A stretch of DNA of 64,000 nucleotides from Methylobacterium sp. NMS14P (GTDB lineage: Bacteria > Pseudomonadota > Alphaproteobacteria > Rhizobiales > Beijerinckiaceae). How positions within the stretch are numbered: the first letter of the stretch is position 1; every line of letters begins with the position of its first letter. The stretch lies in NCBI RefSeq assembly GCF_028583545.1, contig NZ_CP087106.1:2114501-2178500 (forward strand). The letters are read 5' to 3'. Below, one piece after another: positions 1-8,109 of the stretch. The notes beneath the pieces are model-generated. The model searched no databases and was not told where the DNA came from. It saw only the letters and a program-made list of their open reading frames with translations. The position numbers and the translations under genes were made by a program.

Positions 1-260
1 GTGAACTCGGTGATGAGCCCGTCGCGATAGTCCACGAAGTGCGGCCGCTGCGGGTGGCGGGCCACCTGGGTCTTCTGCCAGGGGGTCAGATTCGCGTAGA
101 TCTCGGCGAGCGCCTGGCCGGCCTTGGCCTCGAGCCGGCCGACCTCCTCGGCGATCGAGACCGCGCCGTCCCGCGCGCTCACGGCGCGCAGCTCCTCGAG
201 CTTGGCCTCCAGCTCGGCCACCGGCTTCTCGAAGTCGAGGTAGGTGCGCGTCACCGCCAT
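1..260 (-). CDS. accA: Acetyl-CoA carboxylase carboxyltransferase subunit alpha, N-terminal part (runs off the window)
   Basis: AccA pairs with AccD to transfer carboxyl from biotin to acetyl-CoA, the first committed step of fatty-acid synthesis, in the cytoplasm. Only the first 86 residues are here. They start [13 protein letters not shown], continue as a charged helix and reach [17 protein letters not shown], the block that opens AccA proteins. The ATG is at 258-260. The catalytic crotonase-fold part lies beyond the left edge. The first gene upstream (DUF2252, also on the minus strand) ends 153 bases away, so a shared transcript is possible but not shown. Confidence 0.9.
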   Translation of the reverse strand, partial: MAVTRTYLDFEKPVAELEAKLEELRAVSARDGAVSIAEEVGRLEAKAGQALAEIYANLTPWQKTQVARHPQRPHFVDYRDGLITEF

Positions 261-413
261 CGTATCACAGGTCTTCCCGGGGTCCGCCGCGCGAGAGGCG
301 GCGGGCGCGAGGTGTTGGCGATGGCGGGGATGGTGTCAACCGGCGTCGTGGCGGAAGCGCCCCGCGTCCGGTCCGGTCGGGGCCCGGGCCGGGCCGGGCC
401 GCGTCAGGCCGCG

Positions 414-1754
414 TCAGGCCGCGTCCAGCTCCTCCCGGGCGATCCGGCGGCAATGCTCCAGGTAGCCGCGCTGGTGCGCGCCCATCAGGTCGGTGACCAC
501 GGACCAGAGCCAGCCGGGGGCGTCGGGGCCCGGCCCCGGCGCCCGCACGGCGTCGATCCAGGCCCGGCGGTCTGCCTCGCCCATCTGGCGGCCGTGGGCC
601 CGGCCCAGGATGGCGGCGAGGTGCCGGGAGACGCGGACCGCCTCGCCGCGGGAGAACTGCTCGGCGTCGATCTTGAGATCCTGCGGCAGCAGCTCGCGGA
701 CCGTGACGGGCGTGCCGCCGACCTGGCCGCCGACCTGGCCGCCGACGTGGCCACTGGCACGGCCCTCGACATGGCCGCCGACATGGCCGCCGACATGGCC
801 GCCGACATGGCCACCGACATGGCCACCGACATGGCCACCGACATGGCCACCGACATGGCCGGCGACCATCCGGTCGCCGAGGTTGGGCGACAGCGCCCGC
901 GCCCCCGCGACGACGCGTTCGGCGTGGTCCGACGGCACCGCGATCCCGGCGGCGGCCGGCGCGAGGTGCGGCACCGCCTCCTTGACGTCGAGGAGGGCGA
1001 GGTTCGGACGGTCGCCGCCCAGGACCTCCACGAGGGCGGCGTAGCGCAGGCGCCCGAGGGAGCTGCAGCCCTTGATCCAGTAGGCGGCGTCGAGCAGCCG
1101 GATCTCGGCGTCGTCGGCCGCGCTGCCGAGCGCCAGGACGAGGCGGCGGATCTCCGGGGCGCGGATCAGCGCCGCCAGCGATTCCTGCTCGTCGGCGTCG
1201 AGGTCGAAGAACCGGCTGCCCCGCGGGAGCCGGGCGGCCTTGCCCTTCAGGCGCTCGCGCGAGAGGTGGCGCCAGCGCCGGCCGAGCGCCCGCCGCTTCG
1301 TCGTGACGACGATCTCGGACGGGTCGACGCCCCGCTCGGCCCCCTCGGGATCGGCGATCCCGTCGGCGTAGCCGTCCGCCATGGCGTCCATCATCCGGGC
1401 GGTGACGATGCCCGGCAGGGTCGCGTTGAGCGCCGCGGTGACCAGGGAGAGCGCGAGCCGGACGAGGTCGAAGGCCGGGTTCGCCACCACGGTCTGGTCG
1501 AGGTCGCGGATCTGGATGTCGATCCCGCCGTCCGGGCCGGCGAGCGCGCCGAGATTGCCGAGATGCGCGTCGCCGCAGATCCAGACCGGCGGCCCCTCGG
1601 GCAGGGTGCCGGCCGGCATCCCGCCGAGCAGGTCGTAGAACCGCGCCGTGCTGCCGCGGACATAGGCGTGCGGCGAGGAGGCGATCTTGCACAGGCGGCG
1701 GTGGTTCAGCACGCTCGCGTCGCGGCCGGAATGTGCCGGCACCTGCATGTCCAT
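414..1754 (-). CDS. DUF2252 family protein with internal Gly-His-Val-Gly tandem repeat
   Basis: This 446-residue protein belongs to DUF2252, a family of unknown function whose motifs recall the phosphotransferase/kinase-like fold. Visible motifs are GDAHLGN at residues 61-67 and RDLD at 83-86, then WIKGCSSLGRLRY and LLDVKEAVPHLAP. The odd feature is at about residues 297-347, where some twelve copies of a four-residue unit (GHVG and variants GQVG, GHVE, ASGH) sit between the kinase-like body and the C-terminal helices. The DNA underneath is a 12-bp tandem repeat. The start is ATG at 1752-1754; a second in-frame ATG lies two codons on. A 10-bp tandem triplication covers the stop codon. The substrate is unknown. 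Confidence 0.8.
   Translation of the reverse strand: MDMQVPAHSGRDASVLNHRRLCKIASSPHAYVRGSTARFYDLLGGMPAGTLPEGPPVWICGDAHLGNLGALAGPDGGIDIQIRDLDQTVVANPAFDLVRLALSLVTAALNATLPGIVTARMMDAMADGYADGIADPEGAERGVDPSEIVVTTKRRALGRRWRHLSRERLKGKAARLPRGSRFFDLDADEQESLAALIRAPEIRRLVLALGSAADDAEIRLLDAAYWIKGCSSLGRLRYAALVEVLGGDRPNLALLDVKEAVPHLAPAAAGIAVPSDHAERVVAGARALSPNLGDRMVAGHVGGHVGGHVGGHVGGHVGGHVGGHVGGHVEGRASGHVGGQVGGQVGGTPVTVRELLPQDLKIDAEQFSRGEAVRVSRHLAAILGRAHGRQMGEADRRAWIDAVRAPGPGPDAPGWLWSVVTDLMGAHQRGYLEHCRRIAREELDAA
716..864. repeat. 12-bp tandem repeat inside the DUF2252 gene
   Basis: About twelve tandem copies of a 12-bp unit (plus-strand consensus GACATGGCCRCC). The copies near 780-860 are almost identical and those near 716-770 are diverged. 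A 12-bp period keeps the reading frame, so copy number can change without breaking the gene. Confidence 0.92.
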
Positions 1755-1912
1755 GTGGCTCGTCCGATCCCCTGCATCGCTGCGCCGGCGTGCCGGCCGC
1801 GTCCGATAACACGCGGACCCTGGGGTTTTCATCCGCGCGGGGGCGCGCGCGTTTTGACGCGGGCGCGCGGGGGCGGATCCACCGCCTCGGGCCGGCGCCG
1901 AGGGCGGGGCCG

Positions 1913-3286
1913 TCAGGCCGCCTGCGACTCGACCCGGTTCCGCCCGGCCGCCTTGGCCCGGTAGAGGGCGAGGTCGGCGCGCCGGAGCATGTCGGCGGGG
2001 CCGAGATCCTCGCCGCGGCGCACGGCGACGCCGATCGAGACCGTCACCGACACGGTCCGGGTCGCCCGCTGCACGGTGAACGGCAGGGCCTCGACGCGCT
2101 CGCGGATGCGCTCGGCGATGCCCTGCGCCTCGACGAGGCCCGCCTCCGGCAGGATCACCACCACCTCCTCGCCGCCGTAGCGCGCCACGATGTCGATGGG
2201 CCGGGTGTGCTGGCGGACGCGCTCGGCGAAGCCGCGCAGCACCTCGTCGCCGGCCTCGTGGCCGAGGCTGTCGTTGATCCCCTTGAAGTGGTCGATGTCG
2301 AGGATCAGCGCGGCGAGGTTCGCCCGGCGGGCGGCCTCGTCGCCGAACAGCGTGCCGAGATGGTTGTCGAGGTAGCGCCGGTTGTGCAGGCCGGTGAGCG
2401 CGTCGGTCACGGCCATCTGCAGGGAGGCCTGCATCGCCCCCCGGAGGGCGTCGGTGAAGCGCTTGCGCTTCACCTGGGTGCGGACCCGGGCCATCAGCTC
2501 GTTGCGGTCGACCGGCCGCATCAGGAAGTCGTGCACGCCGAAGTCGAGGCCGCGGACCACCCGGGCGCGGTCGTACTCCTCGGCGAGCATGATCAGCGGC
2601 ATCGCGCGGGTCCGGTCGAGGGACCGGAGCTGGCTGCACAGGCGCAGGCCGTCGAAGTCGGTCAGGTCGAGGCTCACCAGGGCGAGGTCGAAGGCCTCCT
2701 CGGCGGCGCGGCGCAGGGCCTCCTGCGGGTCGGGCTCGACCGCGACGACGTGGTGCTGGCGCAGGGCCCCGGCGAGGCGCTCGGCCGATCCGGGCCGGTC
2801 CTCGATCAGCAGGATCCGGGCGTCGAGGCCGGTCTCGGCGGTGGCGAGCGCCAGGGGATCGCCGATGCCGAACTCGCGGGAGGCGAGCGCGCGCTGGCGC
2901 AACTCGTCCGTCACGGCCTTGAGCCGCACGAGGCTGCGCACCCGCGTGAACAGGGCGGTGTCGTCCACCGGCTTGGTCAGGAAATCGTCGGCCCCGGCAT
3001 CGAGGCCGCGCAGGCGGTCCGCGGGCTGGTCGAGGGCCGTGACCATCACCACCGGGATGTGGGCCGTGAGCGGGTTGTTCTTGAGGTGCCGGCAGACCTC
3101 GAACCCGTCCATGCCGGGCATCATCACGTCGAGCAGGACGAGGTCGCAGAGGCCCTTCTCGCAGATCGCGATCGCGTCGCGGCCGTTCATGGCCGCGAGC
3201 GTGTCGAAATATTCCAGGCCGAGCTTCGTCTCGAGAAGCCTGACATTCGGGAACAGATCGTCGACGATCAGGACACGGGCCGACAT
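1913..3286 (-). CDS. pleD: PleD-type response regulator, diguanylate cyclase (REC-REC-GGDEF)
   Basis: This 457-residue cytoplasmic enzyme makes cyclic di-GMP when phosphorylated. REC1 (residues 1-120) has acceptor Asp53 and Lys105. REC2 (about 155-275) has Ser205 where the acceptor Asp should be, so it is an adaptor receiver as in known PleD. The GGDEF domain (about 290-457) has GGEE at 371-374, preceded by the inhibitory RxxD site RPID at 362-365. The signature ends in Val375 where most PleD proteins have Phe. The divK gene lies 170 bases upstream on the same strand, the classical arrangement for the kinase/phosphatase network of polar development. Start is ATG at 3284-3286. Confidence 0.95.
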   Translation of the reverse strand: MSARVLIVDDLFPNVRLLETKLGLEYFDTLAAMNGRDAIAICEKGLCDLVLLDVMMPGMDGFEVCRHLKNNPLTAHIPVVMVTALDQPADRLRGLDAGADDFLTKPVDDTALFTRVRSLVRLKAVTDELRQRALASREFGIGDPLALATAETGLDARILLIEDRPGSAERLAGALRQHHVVAVEPDPQEALRRAAEEAFDLALVSLDLTDFDGLRLCSQLRSLDRTRAMPLIMLAEEYDRARVVRGLDFGVHDFLMRPVDRNELMARVRTQVKRKRFTDALRGAMQASLQMAVTDALTGLHNRRYLDNHLGTLFGDEAARRANLAALILDIDHFKGINDSLGHEAGDEVLRGFAERVRQHTRPIDIVARYGGEEVVVILPEAGLVEAQGIAERIRERVEALPFTVQRATRTVSVTVSIGVAVRRGEDLGPADMLRRADLALYRAKAAGRNRVESQAA

Positions 3287-3393
3287 GCTTCCTCGTGAGG
3301 GCGCGGATGAGCGGCCCGGACCGGGCGCCGTGTGCCGTGGGTGCGCGCCGCCGGGCGGCCCCCGGGGCCGGGACGGACACGACGGGACGAACG

Positions 3394-3439
3394 GTTGAAC
3401 CGGTCACCCGGCCCGGCGCGGCCGGGGGAGCGGTTCAAC
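3394..3439. other. Spaced inverted repeat between divK and pleD
   Basis: GTTGAACCG at 3394-3402 and its exact complement CGGTTCAAC at 3431-3439 lie just after divK in its direction of transcription. They could form a stem or be a regulator site. A third GCGGTTCAA lies at 3462-3470, inside the last codons of divK. No T-tract follows. Confidence 0.35.
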
Positions 3440-3456
3440 GGCACGCCTCGCCGGCG

Positions 3457-3828
3457 TCAACGCGGTTCAAGATAGGCCCGAACCGTTGCCAAAAACTTCG
3501 CGACCGAGATCGGCTTCGACAGGTAGGCCTCGCAGCCGCCCTCGCGGATCCGCTCCTCGTCGCCCTTCATGGCGAAGGCCGTGATGGCGATCACCGGAAT
3601 GCTCTTGAGGTCGTCGTCCTCCTTGAGCCATTTCGTCACCTCGAGGCCGGAGACCTCGGGGAGCTGGATGTCCATGAGGATCAGGTCGGGATGATGGGCG
3701 CGCGCCAGCTCGATCGCCTCGATGCCGTGGGCGGTCTTGAGCGTGGCGTAGCCGTTCGCCTCCAGGAGATCGTTGAACAGCTTCATGTTCAACTCGTTGT
3801 CCTCGACGATCAGCACCGTCTTCTTCAT
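3457..3828 (-). CDS. divK: Single-domain response regulator DivK
   Basis: This 123-residue protein is a receiver domain with no output domain. Asp53 is the phosphoacceptor, the acidic pair is at Glu9-Asp10, and Lys105 closes the active site. In alphaproteobacteria DivK shuttles phosphate with DivJ/PleC and controls the DivL-CckA-CtrA pathway of cell-cycle and polarity control. Length and sequence match the family closely. It is followed by pleD on the same strand, which supports the name. Start is ATG at 3826-3828. Confidence 0.95.
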   Translation of the reverse strand: MKKTVLIVEDNELNMKLFNDLLEANGYATLKTAHGIEAIELARAHHPDLILMDIQLPEVSGLEVTKWLKEDDDLKSIPVIAITAFAMKGDEERIREGGCEAYLSKPISVAKFLATVRAYLEPR

Positions 3829-3902
3829 GATCCGTTGTCCCGGTGCGCGCCGATCATGATTAGCGGGCCGTGAAGCCCCTCCGTCACCTTTGTAGCGTTC
3901 AC

Positions 3903-4205
3903 ATGTTGATGAATGGCAAACCTCTTCAAGGGGATGAGTCGGCCGAACGGCTCGCCCTGGACGTTCTGTTGTGGATCGCTGGGGACGACGACCGTCTCCT
4001 GCCCTTCCTGGCGGCGAGCGGCCTGAGCCCCGACACGCTCCGCGCGAGCGCCCGGGAGCCCGCCTTCCTGGTGGGCGTCCTCGACCACGTGATGGGCGAC
4101 GAGAACGTGCTCGTTGCCTGCGCGAACGGCCTCGGCATCAAGCCGGAGCGGATCGCCGCGGCCTGGCAGAGGCTGTCGCCGCGGCCGGACGACGAGTGGG
4201 CGTGA
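3903..4205 (+). CDS. DUF3572 family protein
   Basis: A small cytoplasmic alphaproteobacterial protein (100 residues from this start) of the DUF3572 family; its function is not known. It is helical, with core [20 protein letters not shown] and a C-terminal [12 protein letters not shown] segment. It is divergent from divK with about 75 bases between starts, a position compatible with a shared regulatory region. Start choice is open: ATG at 3903 or 3909, or GTG at 3870. No convincing Shine-Dalgarno separates them. Confidence 0.72.
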   Translation: MLMNGKPLQGDESAERLALDVLLWIAGDDDRLLPFLAASGLSPDTLRASAREPAFLVGVLDHVMGDENVLVACANGLGIKPERIAAAWQRLSPRPDDEWA

Positions 4206-4235
4206 GCGGGCCGGGACCTGGGCGGGCGGGCGCCC

Positions 4236-5135
4236 TCAGGGCGTGCAGCCCTTCCCCGCCTCCCGGTCGGGCCGCCCGGCCTTGGCGTCGATGTCGAGGG
4301 CGGTCATGTCGCCCAGGATGGCGAAGTCGCCGTAATCGAGCTTGAGCGCGCCGCTGACGCCGTTCTCGTACAGGTCGAAGCCGAGGGTGTAGATCGGCGT
4401 CCGCTCCCCGGCGCCCTCGGTGTAGTAGCTGAGGCGGACCGGCCAGTGCGGCATCGTGGCCAGCGACCCGTCGCGCAGGGGCTTGTCGCGGGTCGAGTCG
4501 GAGGCCGGGGCCGGTCCGGTCGCGGCGTGGCCGATCACCGCGAAGGTGTCGTAGACCTTTTTGCCGTCGTCGGAGCCGTCGAAGACCTTGACCGCGAGGG
4601 TCGACTGGCCGGCCCGCGCCGCCTCGATCAGGCGGCGCATGTGCTCGCTCGGGAACAGAACCGGCCCCTCCACGGTGAACGGCTTCGGGCCGCCCCTCAG
4701 CTTCACCGTCAGGGCGTCGCCCTGCTCGGAGGCGGTCCCGTCCACGGGGGCGGCGGGCTTGTTGTTGGTGAGCGTCGTGGTCTTGAACCGGAACTCGCGC
4801 CCCTGCCCGCCCTCGAAGGTGGTGCTGCGCATGTCGGACAGGCGCGCGCCGGTCTCGCCGGAGGACAGCTCCGTCACTTGGCGGGTCTGCATCGTGTAGC
4901 CGCGGCAGGCGTCGCCCCGGAAGTCGATGACGATGCGCCCGCGGGCGCTCTCCACCGAGCGGGTGCCGCCGCCCTCGGCCAGCGACAGGTCGTAGACCGC
5001 GCGGTGGTTGGCGAGCACGATCTCGGGCGCCGGCGGCTTGGCCTCCGGTTCGGGCCCGGCGGGCGGGGCCGCGCGGGCGGGCCCGGCGCAGACGAGAAGG
5101 CCGGCCGTCAGCAGTGGGAAGAGGCGCAGGCGCAT
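4236..5135 (-). CDS. eipB: Periplasmic envelope-integrity protein EipB (DUF1849)
   Basis: A 299-residue exported protein. Residues 1-22 form a signal peptide ending in ARA. The mature part starts with a Pro-rich stretch and the family motif LANHRAVYDLSL. Two Cys residues are visible, one in GDACRGYTM and one in the C-terminal GKGCTP; they match the positions of the disulfide described for Brucella EipB, a beta-spiral protein needed for envelope integrity. Start is ATG at 5133-5135; a TTG two codons earlier is less likely. The ABC exporter gene on the same strand ends 130 bases upstream. Confidence 0.85.
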   Translation of the reverse strand: MRLRLFPLLTAGLLVCAGPARAAPPAGPEPEAKPPAPEIVLANHRAVYDLSLAEGGGTRSVESARGRIVIDFRGDACRGYTMQTRQVTELSSGETGARLSDMRSTTFEGGQGREFRFKTTTLTNNKPAAPVDGTASEQGDALTVKLRGGPKPFTVEGPVLFPSEHMRRLIEAARAGQSTLAVKVFDGSDDGKKVYDTFAVIGHAATGPAPASDSTRDKPLRDGSLATMPHWPVRLSYYTEGAGERTPIYTLGFDLYENGVSGALKLDYGDFAILGDMTALDIDAKAGRPDREAGKGCTP

Positions 5136-5265
5136 GGACAACCCCGGTTCGGTCCGCCGCAGATAGCAGGCTGAGGGAATCGGGCAATGCTTGGGCCGCC
5201 CCGGCGATGCGCCGGCGAGGCGCCGGCCGCGCGCCGTTCCCGGCCTCGGGCGGTCGGGGGCGCGC

Positions 5266-7170
5266 CTACCGGTAGCCCTCGGCCTGGAGGGCGAACAGCT
5301 CGGCGTAGCGGCCGCCCCGCGCCATGAGGGCGGCGTGGCTGCCCTCCTCCAGGACGCGGCCGCCCTCCAGGACGAGGATGCGGTCGGCCATGCGCACGGT
5401 GGAGAAGCGGTGCGAGATCAGCACCGCTGTCCGCCCGGCCGACAATTCCCGGAACCGCGCGAAGACGTCGTGCTCGGCCCGGGCGTCGAGGGAAGCGGTC
5501 GGCTCGTCCAGGATCAGGATCTCGGCCTCGCGCATGTAGGCCCGGGACAGCGCGACCTTCTGCCACTCGCCCCCGGACAGGTCGAGGCCGCCGGCGAAGC
5601 GCTTGCCCAGCGGCTGGGCGTAGCCCCCGGGCAGGCGCTCGATCACCGGGGCCGCGAGCCCCCGGGCCGCCGCGGCGGTGATGCGGGCCGCGTCGTCGGC
5701 GGCCTCGATCCGGCCGACCGCGACGTTCTCCCCGGCGGTGAGGTCGAAGCGGACGAAGTCCTGGAAGATCGCCCCGATCCGCGCCCGCAGGTCGTCGAGG
5801 TCGTAGGCGGGCAGCGGCACGCCGTCGAGGAGCACGCGGCCCTCGTGCGGGTCGTACAGCCGGGTCATCAACTTGACGATCGTGGTCTTGCCGGCGCCGT
5901 TGCCGCCGACCAGCGCCACCGTCTCCCCGGCCCGGACGGCGAAGGAGAGGTGGCGCAGCGCCCAGGCCTCCGTGCCCGGGTAGCGGTAGCCGACCCCCTC
6001 GAAGACCAGCCCCGCGCGGATCGGGCTCGGCACCGGCGCGGGCCGCGCGGGCGAGCGAATCTGCGGCCGGATCGCGAAGAAGGCGTAGAAATCCTCGAGG
6101 TACTGCGCCTGGCCGGTGATCTGGGTCAGCCCGAGGAGCAGCCCCTCCAGGCCGCCGCGCAGCCGCTGGAACGCGCCGGCCAGGAAGGCGAGGTCGCCCA
6201 CCGAGAAGGCGCCCGCCACCGTCCGCCAGACGATCACCGCGTAGGCGGCGTAGTAGGCGAGCGTCCCGAGGCTCGCGAAGGCGAAGCCCCAGCCGGCCCG
6301 GGCGACCGCGAGGTTGCGGTTCTCGGCCAGCAGCCGCCCCGCCACCGCGGCGTAGAGCCCGGTGAGGTAGCCCGCGAGGCCGAAGAGCTTGATCTCCTTG
6401 GCGGTCTCGACGCTGGCGCCGAGGTAGCGCAGGTAGTCGATCCGCCGCCGCTCGGGGCTGCGGACCCAGGCGAGGCGGTAGCCGGCCTTGGTGAAGTGCC
6501 ACTCGTTGAGGACCGCCGGGACCAGGGCGGCGGCGATCAGCACCACGAGCCAGGGCGTGAAGGCCGCGACACCGACCGCCAGGGTCGCGAGGGTCAGGAG
6601 GCCTTGCAGCTGGCCGAACACCGTGCCGATGAGGCCGGTGCGGCCGCTGACCTGCCGGCGGGCCCGCTCCAGCCGGTCCTGCTGGGCGCTGTCCTCGAAC
6701 TGCGCGAGGTCGAGGTCGGCGGCGTGCGCCATCAGCCGCAGGGAGGCCGCGTTGGCGTAGAGGTCGCCGATCAGGGTCTCGACCAGGCTCGTGAGCCGGC
6801 CGGTCAGGTCCGAGAGCAGGGCGAGGCCGAGCTCGGCGGCGACGAGGCCGGCGAGCCGCGCCCGGCCGGGATCGGCGAGCCACGCCGCGAGCCCCGCCTC
6901 CGGCGCCGGCCGGGCGTGCTCGGCCACGATCCCGTCGAGGATCAGCTTGGCGAGGTAGAGGGTCAGGACCGGCAGGCAGGCCGCCACGAGGCGCAGCGAC
7001 AGGCTCGCCGCCAGCAGGCCGGGGCTCGCCGCGGCGATCTCCCGGAACAGGGTCGGCAGGTAGCGCAGGGCGCCGACGCGCACGCCCAGGCGATCGCCGA
7101 GTCGCCCGCCGAGTCGCTCGCCGGGTCGCCGACGCGGGCCCGCCCCCGGCCGCGGCGCGGGACCGCTCAT
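5266..7170 (-). CDS. ABC exporter, fused permease and ATPase
   Basis: A 634-residue half-transporter. The N-terminal half (about residues 40-350) holds several hydrophobic segments of an ABC type-1 exporter domain. The C-terminal half has Walker A GGNGAGKT at about residue 420, signature LSGGEWQ at about 529, Walker B ILILDEPT at about 550 and the switch His in LISHRFST. The cargo is unknown; close relatives are usually annotated as lipid, drug or peptide exporters. The Arg/Gly-rich N-terminus (GERLGGRLGDRLG) arises from a short tandem repeat at about 7090-7135, so the first 30 residues may be dispensable or the true start may be later. Confidence 0.85.
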   Translation of the reverse strand: MSGPAPRPGAGPRRRPGERLGGRLGDRLGVRVGALRYLPTLFREIAAASPGLLAASLSLRLVAACLPVLTLYLAKLILDGIVAEHARPAPEAGLAAWLADPGRARLAGLVAAELGLALLSDLTGRLTSLVETLIGDLYANAASLRLMAHAADLDLAQFEDSAQQDRLERARRQVSGRTGLIGTVFGQLQGLLTLATLAVGVAAFTPWLVVLIAAALVPAVLNEWHFTKAGYRLAWVRSPERRRIDYLRYLGASVETAKEIKLFGLAGYLTGLYAAVAGRLLAENRNLAVARAGWGFAFASLGTLAYYAAYAVIVWRTVAGAFSVGDLAFLAGAFQRLRGGLEGLLLGLTQITGQAQYLEDFYAFFAIRPQIRSPARPAPVPSPIRAGLVFEGVGYRYPGTEAWALRHLSFAVRAGETVALVGGNGAGKTTIVKLMTRLYDPHEGRVLLDGVPLPAYDLDDLRARIGAIFQDFVRFDLTAGENVAVGRIEAADDAARITAAAARGLAAPVIERLPGGYAQPLGKRFAGGLDLSGGEWQKVALSRAYMREAEILILDEPTASLDARAEHDVFARFRELSAGRTAVLISHRFSTVRMADRILVLEGGRVLEEGSHAALMARGGRYAELFALQAEGYR

Positions 7171-7238
7171 CCCCTGGGGATGACCCGCCGGGTTTCGGGC
7201 GTGGATTGGACGACGCGCAAGGGCAGCATTAACTGTAG

Positions 7239-7883
7239 ATGCATATAGTTTTAATTCTCGTCGAGTGGTGCGTGCTCAGCGGTCCTGCAATTCTCAGAGT
7301 TTCGGTCCTCCTCATCATTGCCGGCATCCTCGCGGCGGTGGTGCAGGTCCTGCTGCCGAGCCCCTCACCCGGACCGGCGACTCCGCCGGCGTCCGCTCCG
7401 GAAACACCGGCGGCTCCCCAGCCCTCGGCGACGGTCCGGCGCGTCGAGCCGGCGCCGGCACCGGCTCCGGCGCCCCCGCGCGCGCCAGCCGCTTCGACCG
7501 CCCCGCCCGCCGCGGTCGAGCCCGCCCCCGCCCCGCCGGGCGGCGCCCCGGCGCCGGCCGGGCCGACGCAGATGCCCTCCGACGCGACGGCCTTCCCCGC
7601 CGAGCCGCTCCCGCGGGAGGCGCAGCCCGAGCCGCCGGCCCAGGAGGCGGCCGGACAGGCCGAGGTCGAGCGGGCGGAGGACAGCGCCGGTCCCCGGGCC
7701 CTGGCCGTCGTCGATCTCAACACCGCCTCGGTGGCGGATCTCAACCGCCTGCGCGGCGGCGGCGCCATCGGCCGGGCGATCGTCGCCAAGCGCCCGTACA
7801 CGTCGGTGGAGCAGCTGCTGTCGAAGCGGGTGCTCAGCCGGTCGGTCTACGAGAAGATCAAGGATCAGGTGACCGTGCGGTGA
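7239..7883 (+). CDS. Membrane-anchored helix-hairpin-helix protein (ComEA-like)
   Basis: A 214-residue protein in three parts. One transmembrane helix lies at residues 14-40. A long Pro/Ala linker (about 41-150) follows. The C-terminal helix-hairpin-helix domain has VDLNTASVADLNRLRGGG and then a second hairpin. HhH domains of this type bind DNA without sequence preference; ComEA uses one to pull DNA across the envelope. The anchor-linker-HhH order would place the domain outside the inner membrane, but direct evidence for DNA uptake is absent and no other com gene is near. Start ATG at 7239. An 11-bp direct repeat covers the stop. Confidence 0.7.
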   Translation: MHIVLILVEWCVLSGPAILRVSVLLIIAGILAAVVQVLLPSPSPGPATPPASAPETPAAPQPSATVRRVEPAPAPAPAPPRAPAASTAPPAAVEPAPAPPGGAPAPAGPTQMPSDATAFPAEPLPREAQPEPPAQEAAGQAEVERAEDSAGPRALAVVDLNTASVADLNRLRGGGAIGRAIVAKRPYTSVEQLLSKRVLSRSVYEKIKDQVTVR

Positions 7884-7894
7884 CCGTGCGGTGA

Positions 7895-8050
7895 GCGGCC
7901 GCGGCCGCGCTGGACGCCCGCGACCGCTAGGGCGAGGGCCGGCACCCGGCCGGCCTGAACGTCGGCGACGGCTCCGCCCACGCCCGGGCCCACGGCGTGC
8001 CGCTGCTCTGCAGGGGCAGCGACGGCCCGCTCACCGACATCGAGACCCGC
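7895..8050 (+). pseudogene. Decayed C-terminal fragment of a VapC-type PIN-domain toxin
   Basis: Translated in one frame, 7931-8044 gives GEGRHPAGLNVGDG, then AHARAHGVPLLCRGSD, then GPLTDIE. This follows the C-terminal half of VapC PIN-domain RNases, typically GKGRHPAGLNFGDC, then a helix, then GEPLLFKGDDF and TDIE. The codons before it (7904-7927) continue the match, but the expected Tyr codon is TAG at 7928-7930. There is no start codon, no N-terminal half and no antitoxin gene, so it cannot be functional. Confidence 0.72.
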
Positions 8051-8109
8051 CGAAGCCGGCGGTCCGCGCGCGGGCCGAGCGGCGGGCAGAGGACCGGGGC
8101 CGTGCGCCC

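Noticed and set aside
716..864. CRISPR-like array
   Set aside because: The 12-bp units are contiguous with no spacers and lie inside a coding sequence; there are no cas genes.
39..1964. A plus-strand frame of 641 codons opposite the DUF2252 gene
   Set aside because: It is opposite a conserved family member; its DMAADMAT ladder is the antisense of the GHVG repeat.
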